Assembly: GCF_036850765.1 (NCBI RefSeq) | Contig: NC_089492.1 | Location: forward strand, 167,522,296 to 167,586,295 | Source: Saccopteryx bilineata | Taxonomy: Eukaryota; Chordata; Mammalia; Chiroptera; Emballonuridae | DNA: 64,000 nucleotides | Direction: 5' to 3' | Shown here: piece after piece, positions 1 through 11,184 of the stretch | How the letters are laid out: each line of letters opens with the position of its first letter | Numbering within the stretch: position 1 is the first letter of the stretch | Position numbers and translations under genes: made by a program | The notes under the pieces: model-generated | What the model was told of the DNA's origin: nothing | The model's input: the letters and a program-made list of their open reading frames with translations, nothing else | The model's database searches: none

Positions 1-830
1 CTGATTCCATCTGGAATACATGGACTTTGTCCCTTTGATCTTTCCTATGGCTGCTCGGAGGGACCGGAGTGCCAGACCTCATTCTCTACCAATACAGCCT
101 CTCCAAGTTCTTGGGCACAATTCTGTAACTCTGCTTTCCCTCCTCTTTCCCTGTCCCCTCACCCTACTTTGAGAGCATGCCTTAATATGCAGCCTCGCCA
201 TCTATGACCTTCTTTGGTCATATGGGGATGAAGGAAACTTGCTCCTCTTCTTTTTAAGACACCTCCACAGTGTTCGCCACACCTCAGATACAAGGACCAG
301 ACATCTAGATGCTTGAAACAATCATTTAGTTAATTGGCTGATGGCTTTTGGTTTGTTTCTTTCTTTTCATCCAGATGTTGGTGTCGTGCAGACCCCATCT
401 GGAATGTTGTATTTTCTATTATGATTTGGAATAATAGAAACACAACAACTAAACAAAAGTGAGATGCTGCTTGTTCTTTGCCAGCAAGGCACTTTCTGGC
501 ACCCTGCCTGAGAATAAGACCTTAACCTGCTCAAAGAAACAGAGCTGTGGACATGCCACTCTCTTTTCCAAAAAGGCACTTCTGCAGAAAAAGGGGTGAG
601 AGCAAGATCTCTCATGCCTGCTTATAGTGGGCTGACTGGTGGCCCTGGCGACACCAGGTCCCAAGCTTTGGAACCTATCATGTTACCTTATTTGGGAAAA
701 GTATCTACAGATACGATGAAGTGAAGGATCTTGAGAGATGAAAAAACAATCCCGGGTCATCCATCTGAGCCCTGAGCACCATCACAGGCATCCTTACAAA
801 AAAAAACAAAAACAACAACAACAAAAAAAA
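1..830. other. Unassigned noncoding sequence
   Basis: I see no recognisable gene or mobile element here. The reading frames are short and lack any domain I recognise. An A-rich run interrupted by C near 800-830 borders the MaLR-like piece that follows. Confidence 0.4.
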
Positions 831-834
831 CAAA

Positions 835-1098
835 GGGAGCATTGACACAAATGAAAGAGGAAAAGGCCAAGGGAAGATGGAGGCAGAGATTGGAATCATG
901 CAGACACAAATTAGGGAATGCTGGAAGCCACCAGAAGCTGGAAGAAGCAAGGAGGGAGTCTCTGGAGGGACTGTGGCCCTGCTGGCATCATGACCTTGAA
1001 CTATGGCTTCCGGAACTATAAGAGAATAAATTTCTGTTGTTTTCATCCAAGTTTGTGGTGAGCTGTTACAGCAATCTCAGGATATTAATTCAGTGCTT
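835..1098 (+). mobile_element. MaLR-type LTR fragment (MLT1/MST-like)
   Basis: The order of motifs matches the 3' part of a mammalian MaLR LTR: a GATGGAGGCAGAGATTGG stretch, a CCAGAAGCTGGAAGAAGCAAG stretch, then GAGAGAATAAATTTCTGTTG, and a GTGAGCTGTTACAGCA-like end. This is recognition by remembered consensus. It is a diverged fragment without visible target duplications. The AATAAA near 1024 would be the old polyadenylation signal. Confidence 0.6.
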
Positions 1099-1184
1099 CT
1101 TTCTAAGAGCCACTGAAGAAAAGCCCAGAGGTGGAGGTTAATGAGGAACAAGCAGAACTAATAGACTATAAGATCTACATGTGA

Positions 1185-1368
1185 AGCCTGACTTGTGGTG
1201 GCGCAGTGGATAAAGTGTCAACCTGGAAATGCTGAGGTTGCCGGTTCAAAACCCTGGGCTTGCCTGGTCAAGGCACATATGGGAGTTGATGCTTTCTGCT
1301 CCTCCCCCCTTCTCTCTCTCTCTCTCCCCTCTCTATAATGAATAAATAAATAAGTAATAAAAAAAAAA
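1185..1368 (+). mobile_element. Short tRNA-derived SINE (family C)
   Basis: The head GTGGTGGCGCAGTGGATAAAG resembles a tRNA A box and CCGGTTCAAAACC resembles a B box, so a tRNA origin and RNA polymerase III transcription are expected. A CT-rich middle and an AATAAATAAATAAG tail follow. Target duplications of about 14 bp (AGATCTACATGTGA) lie on both sides, at about 1171-1184 and 1370-1383. Only about 185 bp long, it differs from the two longer SINE families in this window. Confidence 0.85.
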
Positions 1369-1429
1369 AGATCTACATGTGAGAAGGTTCACTGCTGACT
1401 GATGTTTGCATCTGTCTGGGGTCCATTCA

Positions 1430-2040
1430 GATTAAAAACCCACTGCAGAGCAGAAGGAGAATAATACCTTTACCAGTGACATCAGGAGTCCAGGTGAGGT
1501 TCAAGGTCCTGCCAGTAGGTCCTCCAGATCTGCATTGGCCCAGCCAGCCCTCCACCACGTGAATGTGTAAGGGAGGTGAGAGCACAAGGGAAAACATCAA
1601 AAGTAAAACCAATGTTCCTCTTATTTAACCGTCTGACTGGCTTGGGGCCTGAGACTCTCCTGTAGAGTATCTTAGCAAGCTGGGCTGACACATGTGTCCC
1701 AGTCTAAGGGCTGGAGGGTCTCACCACCTTCTGGCCAGTTGTAGAAGACCAAGGAGAAGAGTTCCCACACACTGCCCATTGTCCTTCAAATTCTACCCAC
1801 TAGGAAATGTGGCTCTCTGTCCCGGATTGTGACTAATCTAATTAACAACTCACCCTCCTCGCTGGACACAAGAAAGGAAGTGGGAAAAGGGCAAAGCTTA
1901 TCCCTGTCCTATAAATAAAAACTTGGGAACCACAATCTCCCCAAGACTATAGATCGAAGTCTCTATTTGGGGGCATGAATGATGAGAGTGAATCACACCT
2001 TCTGCCCATGTCAGTGTCCTTCTCTCATTTCCACCAAGCG
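1430..2040. other. Unassigned noncoding sequence
   Basis: Nothing recognisable. Short frames only; no repeat consensus that I can name. Confidence 0.35.
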
Positions 2041-2044
2041 GGAG

Positions 2045-2205
2045 AGACACTGAGTCAGCTTTCCCTAGGTGCCTACCTGATGCCATGCACTGTCCTAGGC
2101 ACTGGGGATAGAGCAGCAACAGGACAGACACAGTCCCTGCCTCCAAGAAGGACCACAAGTTCCCTCCTAGGCTCCACTAAGCCTTTACCATTCTGAAACA
2201 CAGTT
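2045..2205 (+). mobile_element. L2/MIR-type ancient repeat fragment
   Basis: The run GTGCCTACCTGATGCCATG followed by CACTGTCCTAGGCACTGGG and a GACAGACACAGTCCCTGCC segment is the hallmark of the old L2 or MIR-related 3' region. Diverged, no target duplications. Confidence 0.5.
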
Positions 2206-2209
2206 CAAC

Positions 2210-2690
2210 GAAGTCCACTCCAAACTTAGTTCCTCCCAGCACCCAGGACCCTATAGTCACACTTCCCACCAAGTGCCATGCGGGTCTGAAAACCTGAGGA
2301 CTCAATTCATGAAAACACCATGTCGTCAGAATATAAGATCAGATAAAATAAACCTTAAAGAGCATAAAACACTGGGAGAAAATACAAGGCATTTTTAATT
2401 GTAGTCTGTAACCAGTGAGGTCAGAGGATCAGAAAATTGTGCTGCTGAGGTCAAACTTTGTAGTCTCATTAACTGCATTTATTCTCATGTCACATTCTGA
2501 ACTTAAACACCAAACAGCTAATTAAGACGAATAGAAATCAGCTGACTCCCACTCAGCCTTTTTGGGGCTCAGCCAATAGCACTAGCTTCTTTTACAGAGG
2601 ATGGTATGTTGTTTTTCAAACATGAAGAAAGAACAGAAAGGGGACAGTTCACAAGTCCTACCTAGTTCATAAATAAGCAAGTCATCTATC
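2210..2690. other. Unassigned, AT-rich, possibly conserved noncoding sequence
   Basis: No repeat is recognised. The part at about 2380-2560 has several TAATTA/ATTAA-type homeobox-like motifs and lacks repeat hallmarks, the texture often seen in conserved noncoding elements. Conservation cannot be judged from one sequence, so this is a weak inference. Confidence 0.25.
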
Positions 2691-2692
2691 TA

Positions 2693-2792
2693 GGAGTGAA
2701 GGAGAAGAAGGAAGAGGAGAAGGTAGAGCAAAAGAAGAAGGAGGAAGAGGAAAGCAGAAGAAGGGAAGAGGAAGGAGGGGGAGGAGGAGATA
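2693..2792. repeat. Purine-rich GAA/GGA simple repeat
   Basis: About 100 bp almost entirely of G and A on the plus strand (AGAAGGAAGAGGAGAAGG-like units), with no fixed unit. It abuts the mariner MITE. Confidence 0.8.
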
Positions 2793-2802
2793 ATGGCAAC
2801 TA

Positions 2803-3043
2803 CACTGCTCACAAAAACTAGGGGATCAGGGATGTGCAGACACTCCAGTACTTTCAGCCTTTTGTACAGTGCAATGTCACCAATGCAATAAAAGTTGGTT
2901 TTGCATCTCATTTGCATAACTGAACAATTTTCTTTCACTTGTTTTTGCTTTTCTGATGTTTTTGCTTAATAAAAAAATCAAATGTTTCTTTTTTTATCAC
3001 TTTATATTCATTTTGAAATATCCTCTAATTTTTGTGAGCAGTA
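2803..3043. mobile_element. mariner-type MITE with TA target duplication
   Basis: The left end reads CACTGCTCACAAAAACTAGG and the right end, reverse complemented, reads TACTGCTCACAAAAATTAG. This gives an inverted repeat of about 23 bp with a few mismatches. Both ends are flanked by TA (2801-2802 and 3044-3045). The length of about 241 bp without an open frame makes it a nonautonomous element. The CACTGCTCA(C/A)AAAAATTA type of end is known for Tc1/mariner elements. Confidence 0.8.
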
Positions 3044-3045
3044 TA

Positions 3046-3650
3046 TTTCTAAATATGCAAATGTTTATTATGATGTGGAGACAGAAGCTCTGAGCAGCCA
3101 TGAAAGAAGACTCTGTTCTTTATATGATAACCATTTCCATGCACAAACACTAAAACTAATCAAAACCAAAACAATTGTTCCAAAATGATGAAATTTGGGG
3201 AGTACGTCATTTGTTTAATGCCAGTAAAAACAAATCAGTTTTGACTAATTCCATGGGAAATGGCACAAAGCTAACCTGTCCAAGATCTGTGGTTACCTGG
3301 GTGGCACACTTCCAGTATTAAACATCTTTGTTTTCCTATTCCCTTAGTCCCAGCTCACCATCGTCACTTGAGAAACTTTCCACTTGACCACAACACATTA
3401 GGAAGAACAACCATTGTTTAGGTCAAAATGAGTGGAAAGTGCACCACGGTTGAAGAAGCAATAGTAGAGTGAAACAGAAAGAAGAAAGAGAGGAAGTGAC
3501 AGAGATAAAAACAGCATGGGAACACGTAATTTGAAGAAGAAGAAAGTGGGAACCGGCCACTTTAGAGGTTGGTTGAACTGAATGAACTGGAGACATAGGT
3601 CAGCAATGCATTCTCATTACCCTTCTACTGGGTTCATTATGTCCTCACAG
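3046..3650. other. Unassigned noncoding sequence
   Basis: AT-rich sequence without a recognised repeat. A 68-codon plus-strand frame at 2982-3188 overlaps the MITE end and has no known domain. Confidence 0.35.
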
Positions 3651-3679
3651 AACAGCCAGCCCAAGAGTTTACTTTGGTA

Positions 3680-3780
3680 TTCACAATAATTCATTCACTC
3701 ATTCATTCAACAATTACTTGCAGAATGTGTGGGGCCCTGGGCTGAGTTCTAAGGAGGCAGAAAGATGAGCACAAACCTGA
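3680..3780 (+). mobile_element. L2/MIR-like ancient fragment
   Basis: CATTCATTCAACAATTACTT is followed by a GGGCCCTGGGCTGAGTTCTA segment, typical of the old L2-type 3' region. Short and diverged; immediately upstream of a SINE. Confidence 0.45.
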
Positions 3781-3786
3781 GAGTGG

Positions 3787-4128
3787 GGCCCTGGTTGGTG
3801 GCTCAGTGGATAGAGCATCATCAGCCTAATATATGGATGTCCTGGGTTTGATTCCTGGTCACGGCACACAAGAGAAGCCACCATCTGCTTCTCCTGCCTT
3901 CCTGTTCCCCTTCTCTCTCTCTCCCTTCCCACAGCCAGTACCTTGATTGGTTTGAGCGTGGCCCAGGGTGCTAAGGATAGCCCTGTTAGAGCATGTCAGC
4001 CTCAGGCCATAAAAATAGCTCTGTACTCGAGCATCAGCCCCAGACAGAGGTTGCCAGGTGAGCCTGGTTGGGGTGCATGCAGAAGTCTGTATCACTATCT
4101 CCCCAACTCTCACTTAAAAAACAAAAAT
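3787..4128 (+). mobile_element. tRNA-derived SINE, family A (old, diverged copy)
   Basis: It starts GGCCCTGGTTGGTGGCTCAG, with the B-box-like GGGTTTGATTCCTGG and then the family's GAGAAGCCACCATCTGCTTC segment. The copy is diverged in its 3' half and ends in CACTTAAAAAACAAAAAT. The imperfect duplications CTGAGAGTGG and CTGAGGGTAG flank it. Confidence 0.8.
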
Positions 4129-4244
4129 CTGAGGGTAGAACCTTGTGGAGACCTGACACATAAAATAAATGTCTGTACTACTAGTGTGACCTTTCCATGG
4201 GAAGAGCAGAGCTGGCAGAGAATACTGTCAAAAATAAAATTTTT

Positions 4245-4650
4245 TGCCTGATGAGGCAGTAGTACAGAGCATTGGACTAGGACACAGAGGATCCAGGTTT
4301 GAAACCCCGAGGTCTTCAATTTGAGTGCGGGCTCATCCAGCTTGAGCGAGGGGTCACTGGCTTGAGAATGGGATCATAGAAATCACCCCATGATTGCTGA
4401 CTTGAGCCCAAAGGTCATTGGCTTGAAGCTCAAGGTCACTGCCTTGAGTCCAAGGTCACTGATTTGAGCATGAGGTCACTTGCTCTGCTGTACCGCCCCC
4501 CCTGCCCCAGTCAAGGCACATATGGGAAAGCAATCAATGAACAACTAAGGAGCTGCAGCGAAGAATTGATGCTTCTCATCTCTCTCCCTTCTTGTCTCTC
4601 TGTCCTTATCTGTTCCTCTCTCTGTCTCTGTCATGAATAAATAAATAAAT
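4245..4650 (+). mobile_element. tRNA-derived SINE, family B (long form)
   Basis: It begins GCCTGATGAGGCAGTAGTAC and carries the B-box-like CCAGGTTTGAAACCCC. A middle made of repeated CACTGGCTTGAG-type units follows, then CAAGGCACATATGGGA, a CT-rich stretch and an AATAAATAAA tail. The internal unit occurs more times here than in the copies at 26915 and 51213. Confidence 0.88.
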
Positions 4651-4664
4651 AAACTTTTTCTTTT

Positions 4665-5045
4665 ATAATATTTTTCATTTACAACAAAATTGTGAAAAAG
4701 CACAAAGTTCCCATACACTTCACACCCAAGTTCCTCGTTTTTAACATCTTACATTAGCATGTTAATTGATCACAATTAAAGAATCAATATTGATTAGTTA
4801 CTATTACCTGAAGTCCATACTTCATTCAGATTTCCTTGTTTTTACCTAATGTCTTTTCTCCTTCCCAGGGTCGGTCCCATCTAGGATATCACATTGCATT
4901 TAATCATAGTCTTCACAAGCTCCTCTTAACTGCGACAGGTGATAGCATACATTTTTTAATCAATTTTTTTCTTATACTGTCTCTCCAGACAGGCTTGGGG
5001 ACTGGTCATTTCTCTATCCCTAGGTGAAATCTTGAGCTGGTCCCA
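4665..5045 (-). mobile_element. Old L1 (L1M-type) fragment, inverted
   Basis: The sequence reads as the reverse of an L1M 3' region: TTTTCATTTACAACAAAATTG, then CACACCCAAGTTCCTCG, TTCATTCAGATTTCC and CTAATGTCTTTTCTCC. This assignment is by remembered consensus and the copy is diverged. Confidence 0.5.
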
Positions 5046-5232
5046 AAACATTTTCAGTTTCTCTCAGATAATGTATCCTAAATACAAAATAGTTATGTCT
5101 AGTAAAGTGTAATAATTGCTCAAAATTTGAGGGCAGGTATCAGCAGAGGAATAAATGGAGAAATGAGCACAGAAGCTGAGGACCCAGGCAAGCAGAGCGT
5201 GATGGAGGCCAGGAGGTAGAGAGTCTAAAGAA

Positions 5233-5875
5233 AGAAAAGGCACCAAACAAACCAATTAAAAAATGCACAAAAGAACAGAATAGACACTTCTCCAAAGAGG
5301 ACATACAGATGGCCAATAGGCATTTAAAAAAATGTTCAACATCACTAATCATCAAAGAAATGCAAATTAAAACCACAATGAGACATCACCTCACACCAGT
5401 CAGAGTGGCGCTCATTAACAAATCAATACACAATTAGTGCTGGTGAGGATGTGGAGAAAAGGGAACCTCCTGCACTGCTAGTGGGAATGCAGACTGGTGC
5501 AACCACTGTGGAAAACAGTATGGAGATTCCTCAAAAAATTAAAAATGGAACTACCATTTGACCCAGATATCCCACTTTTAGGAATACACCCCAAGAACAT
5601 CATAGCACTAATTCAAAAGGAGAAATGCACCCCCCATGTTTATGGCAGCATTGTTCACAATAGCGAAGATCTGGAAACAGCCCCAGTGTCCGTCAGTGGA
5701 CGAGTGGATTAAAAAGCTGTGGTACATATATACAATGGAATAGTATGTGGCTATGTAAAAGAAAGAAATCTTACTTTTGTGACAGCATGGATGAACCTGG
5801 AGATTCTTATGCTAAGTGAAATAAGCCAGGCAGAGAAAGACAAATATCATATGATCTCACATATATGTGGAATCT
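5233..5875 (+). pseudogene. L1 ORF2 C-terminal remnant
   Basis: The translated pieces match the C-terminal part of L1 ORF2 protein, the endonuclease/reverse transcriptase that copies L1 RNA into the genome. In the 5497-5712 frame one sees [17 protein letters not shown] and then EKCTP. After that the expected reading continues in another frame, so a frameshift lies near 5630 in a run of six C. The expected end (an AWMNLEI-like motif) is seen around 5790 in a different frame. There is no functional protein. Confidence 0.85.
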
Positions 5876-6189
5876 AATGAACAAAGTGAACTGAGGAATG
5901 GAATAGAGGCAGAGGTGGGGTCACGGGGATCAGAGGGACAACTGTCACAGGGAAGGGGAATGAGGGGATGGGATCAGAGAAGGTGAAGGGATTAGTAAAA
6001 TTATATATACATAACACATAGATACAGATAAGAGGACAGCAAATCCCAGAGGGAAGGGGGTAGAGTGTTAGGGGGAGGTAGGCAATGGGGGTAATATTGG
6101 GCACACAGGGGTGAGGGTGAGGGTGTTATATTGAGTGGGACACTTGAATCCATGTTAACACAACAAATTAAAATTAATAAAAATTAAAA
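5233..6189 (+). mobile_element. 5'-truncated LINE-1 insertion
   Basis: This is the 3' end of an L1. It holds the last part of ORF2, a G-rich 3' UTR at about 5900-6120, and an A-rich tail. The piece begins within ORF2, as usual for truncated L1 copies. Imperfect AAAGAAAGAA flanks at about 5227 and 6190 may be the target duplication. Confidence 0.9.
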
Positions 6190-6430
6190 AAGAAAGAAGG
6201 GGTGGCAGATGTTGAGGAAAAGCTCTGGTAGAGGAGGACAAACAGTCTTCAAGAAAACAATTGTATATGTGTCAAGAAAGGAAGCCACAAAGGAATAGGT
6301 TAAGAGGTAAATATGTGGCCAGTGAAGTAAATGAGGACCACCAATGTGGACTCCTGTCCAGAGAAGCTGAGTGGTAAATGTAAGGAGAAAAATAGGTTGA
6401 CACCTTGACTGAGTAGCAGCAGGTATAAGC
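6190..6430. other. Unassigned noncoding sequence
   Basis: No recognisable element between the L1 tail and the MLT1-type LTR. Confidence 0.35.
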
Positions 6431-6464
6431 TTTAGGGTTGAGGGAGATGGTAGTCAGCGGCTAA

Positions 6465-7003
6465 AAGGTTCCCAAATAAGCCCCATTCTGATCTCCACAG
6501 CCTGGCTTAACCCCTAGCCCTTGCATATGGGCTGGACTAGTGGTTCACTTCTGTCCAACAGAATGCAGCAAAGGTGATGGGACATCATGCTATAAAAGAC
6601 CATTTTTTTTCTTACACTCTGTCTTCTCTGGCTTTCCTCCATTTGCTCACACTGATGAAGCAAGCTGCCATGTTATGAGCTGCCTCACAGACAGGCCCAT
6701 GTGGCAAGGAACTGGGGGTGCCCTCAGTCAACAGCTAGCAGGTAACAAGGCACTCAGCCCCCAAGAAGCTGAGTGCTGCTATCCATCATGTGAATGCACT
6801 TGGAGGCAAGTCCCTCCCTGACTGAGCCTTGATGAGGAGAGCTGCTCCCACCAACACCCTGCAGCCTGTGAGAGACCTTGATGCAGAGGGCTCTACTAAG
6901 CCACATCCTGGTTCCTGACCTACGGACACCTGTGAGAAAAAAATGCTGTTTTAGCCACTAAACTGCGGGATAATTTGTTACACAGCTATGGGTAGCTAAC
7001 ACA
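6465..7003 (+). mobile_element. MLT1-type MaLR LTR
   Basis: The order of segments follows the MLT1 LTR consensus I remember: CCCCATTCTGATCTCCACAG, CAGAATGCAGCAAAGGTGAT, GATGAAGCAAGCTGCCATG, GGCAAGGAACTGGGGG. The terminal region contains GGGATAATTTGTTACACAGC. ERVL-MaLR LTRs are old eutherian repeats. It is a single LTR with no internal sequence seen. Confidence 0.75.
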
Positions 7004-7079
7004 GGGTGGTCAGTTTTGATAAGGGAGGCTGGCACGTGATTCTAGTTTCAAAATTTACAGTTCTTAAAAATTACCTTGG

Positions 7080-7458
7080 GCCCTGGCTGGTTGGCTCAGC
7101 GGTAGAGCGTCAACCTGCCGTGCGGGGGACCCAGGTTGGATTCCCGGCCAGGGCACATAGGAGAAGCGCCCATTTGCTTCTCCACCCCCCACCCCCTCCT
7201 TCCTCTCTGTCTCTCTCTTCCCCTCCCGCAGCCAAGGCTCCATTGGAGCAAAGATTGCCCCGGCGCTGGGGATGGCTCCTTGGCCTCTGCCCCCGGTGCT
7301 GGAGTGGCTCTGGTCGCAGCAGAGCGACGGGCAGAGCATCGCCCCCTGGTTGGCGGAGCGTCGCCCCTGGTGGGCATGCCGGGTGGGTCCCGGTTGGGCA
7401 CATGTGGGGTCTGTCTGACTGTCTCTCCCCATTTCCAGCTTCAGAAAGAAGAGGAAAA
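7080..7458 (+). mobile_element. tRNA-derived SINE, family A
   Basis: A full-length copy with the tRNA-like head GCCCTGGCTGGTTGGCTCAG, B box GGTTGGATTCCC, CT-rich segment, the unit CAAGGCTCCATTGGAGCAAAG, and the GACTGTCTCTCCCCATTTCC end. Target duplications AAAAATTACCTTGG lie at 7066-7079 and 7459-7472. Confidence 0.95.
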
Positions 7459-7472
7459 AAAAATTACCTTGG

Positions 7473-8590
7473 AGTCTATCAAAATGCAGATTGTGGACAT
7501 AACACCCTAGGGTTTTTATTTAGGCATTGAAAGTACAGAACTGACTGGAGAGCACTCTTTGGGAAAGGGCCAAGGAAATTGAATTTGTGAAATCCCGTGG
7601 ATGGTTCTGGTGCAGGTAGGGCAGAAAAGGCTCCAGTGGAAAGGAAAACCAAGGCATGCAGCTCAGACATGTGGGTCTTGATATGCTGAACAGGCAGACA
7701 GACAAGAGTCCAAGGACCATGGGGACGCTGGCCTGGAAGATCTGACTTTGTTCTCTGAAATATCAGGGAAGAACAAAGGTAAGGGGAAGGCTACATAGAA
7801 ATTTTGAGACAGAAAGAAGGAAAAGCCTCGATATGGAACCATCTACAAAGCCTGAGGAAATGTAAATATTGGTCAAAGTTTAAAGAGCAAAGAAAGGCTT
7901 TCAAAAAGAAATAGATTCCTTGAGCAAACTTTGGTGAGTCAGTAGGAATTTCTTAAATAATTGTAACAGTGGAGAGGGCCAGAAGGTGACTAATGATCAC
8001 CATGTGGAGGGAAGTGGAGGTGCCTGCTCCCCGCATGCTCCTCATTCTGAGCTACTGGGAGTGGGAGAAGGAAGGTCTTGAGGAAAGTTCCAGGACCAGC
8101 ATCCAGGGAAATGACAAGTGTCTGTTGTGATAAGGAGGCAGGAAGAAGTCGTTAGGGCAAGATGAAGAGGAGTCTGTTCTCACCAGAGCAGGGCCCCACA
8201 GGCCCAGTGGGAGAGTCCCCAGGTGGGGGGTGCGGCTGACTGGACAGAGAGAGAGGAAGGCAGGACTGGGTCATAGGAAGGTAGGAGTCAGTGTCCGGGG
8301 AGGCTGAAGGTTGGAGATGGGTTAGACATTCCTGACAATAATGGAAAGACAGAGCAGATACCTGTCAAGTTCACTGAGTTAACTAACCCCCAAACTCTAA
8401 ATGAATATTAATCCGTCATCAACATCTACAGCTCTTCTGCAAGCAGGTCCAAGGCCAGGACTGCCTCTGACAGCGGCCTGGACTCAGGAGCGGGTCTCAG
8501 GAAAGCAGCGGGACATGTCCACAATCAAAATGTTTAAAGTTCCATATTTATCCTTTGAAAGTTCTCCATTCGTCTCATATAGAAATTTGC
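7473..8590. other. Unassigned noncoding sequence
   Basis: Purine-rich, no repeat that I can name and no credible exon. The short frames at 7479-7720 and 8401-8760 show no domain. Confidence 0.35.
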
Positions 8591-8599
8591 CCATGGCTA

Positions 8600-8730
8600 A
8601 CTTAGCAAGAGTTCGGAGACCTGGGTCCTCATCTCAACTCCACCCCAACAAGCAATGTGACCTTAAAAAGCCATTGACCTCCCTGACACCATCTATACAG
8701 GAGAAGACTGCACCAGATGTTCCCTCAAAT
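8600..8730 (-). mobile_element. MIR fragment
   Basis: GGAGACCTGGGTCCTCATC followed by CAATGTGACCTTAAAAAGCC and CCCTGACACCAT resembles the core of a MIR SINE. Orientation is uncertain because only the core is present. Confidence 0.5.
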
Positions 8731-8759
8731 CACTTTCCAGCTCAATATCTAAGGGCCTG

Positions 8760-9590
8760 AAAACATGCAACCCTAAACCAGGTCTAGCGATCATGTCATT
8801 TAGTTCCTGGAATCCAGCTTTAAAAAAAGGAAAAAAACTCCAGCTCTTATCAGCTAACTTCTGGAGACTTCCTACCCATTGATAAGATTTCCTATGGGAA
8901 ATGTTTTGAAATAATGAACATTCCATGAAATGAAATTCTGGGGATTAATCTGCAATAGGGCTGAAACTTTTTTTGGTGATTTTTCCCAAATGTATGAGAA
9001 ATCTTTATCCAGTTGGATGTGGGGTAGATTCTTTTTTGAAGCATCCTGTTTGCATTCTCAAGACAGCAAGAAGCACTTAGGCCCAGATAGCTTACTCATA
9101 ACGTGGCAGGGGAAGATGCGCTGACAGCGACCAGTGAATCATGTCTCAGTCATTTCATAGCTGAGGTTCTCAAGTATCTCCAAGTATTGCCACACACACA
9201 CCCACAGATTGTGAAAGAACTTCAATCACATCAAGTGAAAGCAGGACTTTCTCTTGACCTCCTGTGTCCTTGAGGAATACTCTCTCACTGCCACTTGCTT
9301 CTCTGATGGGAACCCCTGAGGTCACTTAGCCCCATCTTACACTTTGGAAAATCAAGATAATCTAATAGATGTCCTAATGCATATCCCCAAACTTTAAGTA
9401 AAAGAAATGGGATGAAAAACAGATATGGAAACTTCTTTTATTTCCAAATGCAGGAAATTTGATTACCCTGGCCAGGACTCTATTTACTTTTTCACAATAT
9501 ATTATCACTAAGAATAAAAACACCCTTTAACTTTACTATGCTACACTGTATATTTTAAATATGCTATACTTTATTTTCAGTTGTTCAAAA
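8760..9590. other. Unassigned noncoding sequence
   Basis: No recognised gene or repeat. A short CA run lies near 9191. Confidence 0.35.
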
Positions 9591-9899
9591 AATATATATA
9601 TAGCACTGTGCTAGGTGCTGGGAGGGAAATCAATATCTAAGCTATGAATTGTCTATAATGTGATGAAGTAAATTCCATAAGGGTGATGTATTCAAAGGAG
9701 GATGTAATTAACTGCCTAGGGGTAAGGAAGTTAACGAAGGTGAGTCTTAAACAATGGCTAAGAGTTTGAAGATAAGTAAGAGCTATCCAGGTGATGGATG
9801 GGGTCTGAAGGCATTCAAAGAAAAGGAACAGGGTTGGGAGCAGGGACAAAAATGTGGGACCACATTGAAGGATATTCCATGGCCATAACTTGAAAGAAC

Positions 9900-10458
9900 C
9901 AATATTGTAAAGATTTCAGTTCTCTGTAATCTATAAATTCCACACATTCCAATAAAAATTCCAACAGGCTTTTTTTTTGTATAGAAATTAGTATGCCAAT
10001 TCTAATATATGTCTGGAAACACAAAGACCAAGGACAGCCAAGACAATCTTGACAACAAGGGAGAAGTCTTCCGGGTAGCAAATTTATTCTAAAACCACAA
10101 AAAGGAAGAGAGCAGGTTTTGTGCAGAGATAAACAGACCGATGGAATAAAAGAGCAATTTTAGAAATCCACACATCTAGGGACACTTGATTTGTGACCAA
10201 GGTGGTATGGTAAAGAAGTGGGAAAAGTATAATATTTTTAATAAATGGTACTGAGTTGACTGTATATCCATATGAAAAAAAATAAAGTGAACTCCTAAAC
10301 CACACACAAAAGCAACTCAAAGAAAAATGTAGCTTTAAATGTCAAAGACAGTATAAAGATTCTGAACATTGATATTGAGAATATTTTTATGACTGTGAGG
10401 AAGGATTTAGTTCTTAAATAGAAGGTAAAATGCATTAATTGTAAAAAAAAATTGATAA
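9900..10458 (+). mobile_element. Old L1 (L1M) ORF2 fragment, part 1
   Basis: The sequence AAAATTCCAACAGGC, AGGACAGCCAAGACAATCTT, ATAGACCGATGGAATAAAAG-like and TGGTACTGAGTTGACTGTA follows an old L1 ORF2 in sense orientation. It is interrupted at 10459 by a solo LTR and resumes at 11185. Confidence 0.75.
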
Positions 10459-10463
10459 GATGC

Positions 10464-11179
10464 TGTTGGGCAGATAAAATGTATTATGCTCACTTTGTTA
10501 AAGACGGTGCTGCCCACGAGGAGGCCGTCGCCCAGGTGATATTAATGTGTGTCTCTGTGGGCAGGTAGAATCCTTGTAGCCTGGTGCTTGGTTTTGGGAT
10601 TAAGCCTTTCCCACCCGTATTGATGTGGGGTAGTACAATCCAATCATGCCTCAGAGAAGTGTCTTTGTATTAGAGACTTCCCTATTTTGTATATTGGATT
10701 AAAGGTTTGGAATCTACACTATAAAATGGGGGCAGAATGAGAACTTGCCCTCTTGGTTCCTGGGATGATTAGCATGAGAGAGCAGAGAGAGTAGATCCAG
10801 CAGTGGAAGGAGGCCACGTGGAGGAGGCCAGGAAAAGCAGCCAAGATGGCGGAGTGCTGAGTGAGATGCCAGTTTGTGTAGAGTTTGTATCTGGGATAAG
10901 GAAGGAGATGGAGACCTGAGGAGAATAAGGCTGGTGAGCTAGAAACCTTTGATTCTAGGAAACTCAGATAAGTCAGTAGCTTTGTGAGCACTGAATGTGA
11001 GTGGGTTTTGGAGCCCAGTGTGTGTTTTTACTTGCCCGCCGGGTGCAAGCTAGAATTAAAGAAAATGGCCTATCAGTTTTTGGCTCCATTGTTTCTTTAC
11101 CGACTGTCCGAATCCAATGCGAACCTGCATGAGCCGGGCTGCTCTGATGGTGGCCCTGGACCTGGCTCCTGGTTTTACA
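10464..11179 (+). mobile_element. Solo retroviral LTR inserted in L1
   Basis: The element starts TGTTGGGCAG and ends GGTTTTACA. It is bounded by a 5-bp duplication GATGC (10459-10463 and 11180-11184). A TATA-like CTATAAAATG near 10720 and an ATTAAA signal near 11054 give plus orientation. Length is about 716 bp. Old L1 sequence continues on both sides, which proves insertion. No internal retroviral sequence remains, consistent with recombination between two LTRs. A 5-bp duplication is compatible with more than one ERV class, so I leave the class open. Confidence 0.85.
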
Positions 11180-11184
11180 GATGC

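Noticed and set aside
5497..5712. Host gene exon with FDPDIPLLG motif
   Set aside because: This is the L1 ORF2 C-terminal part, broken by a frameshift.
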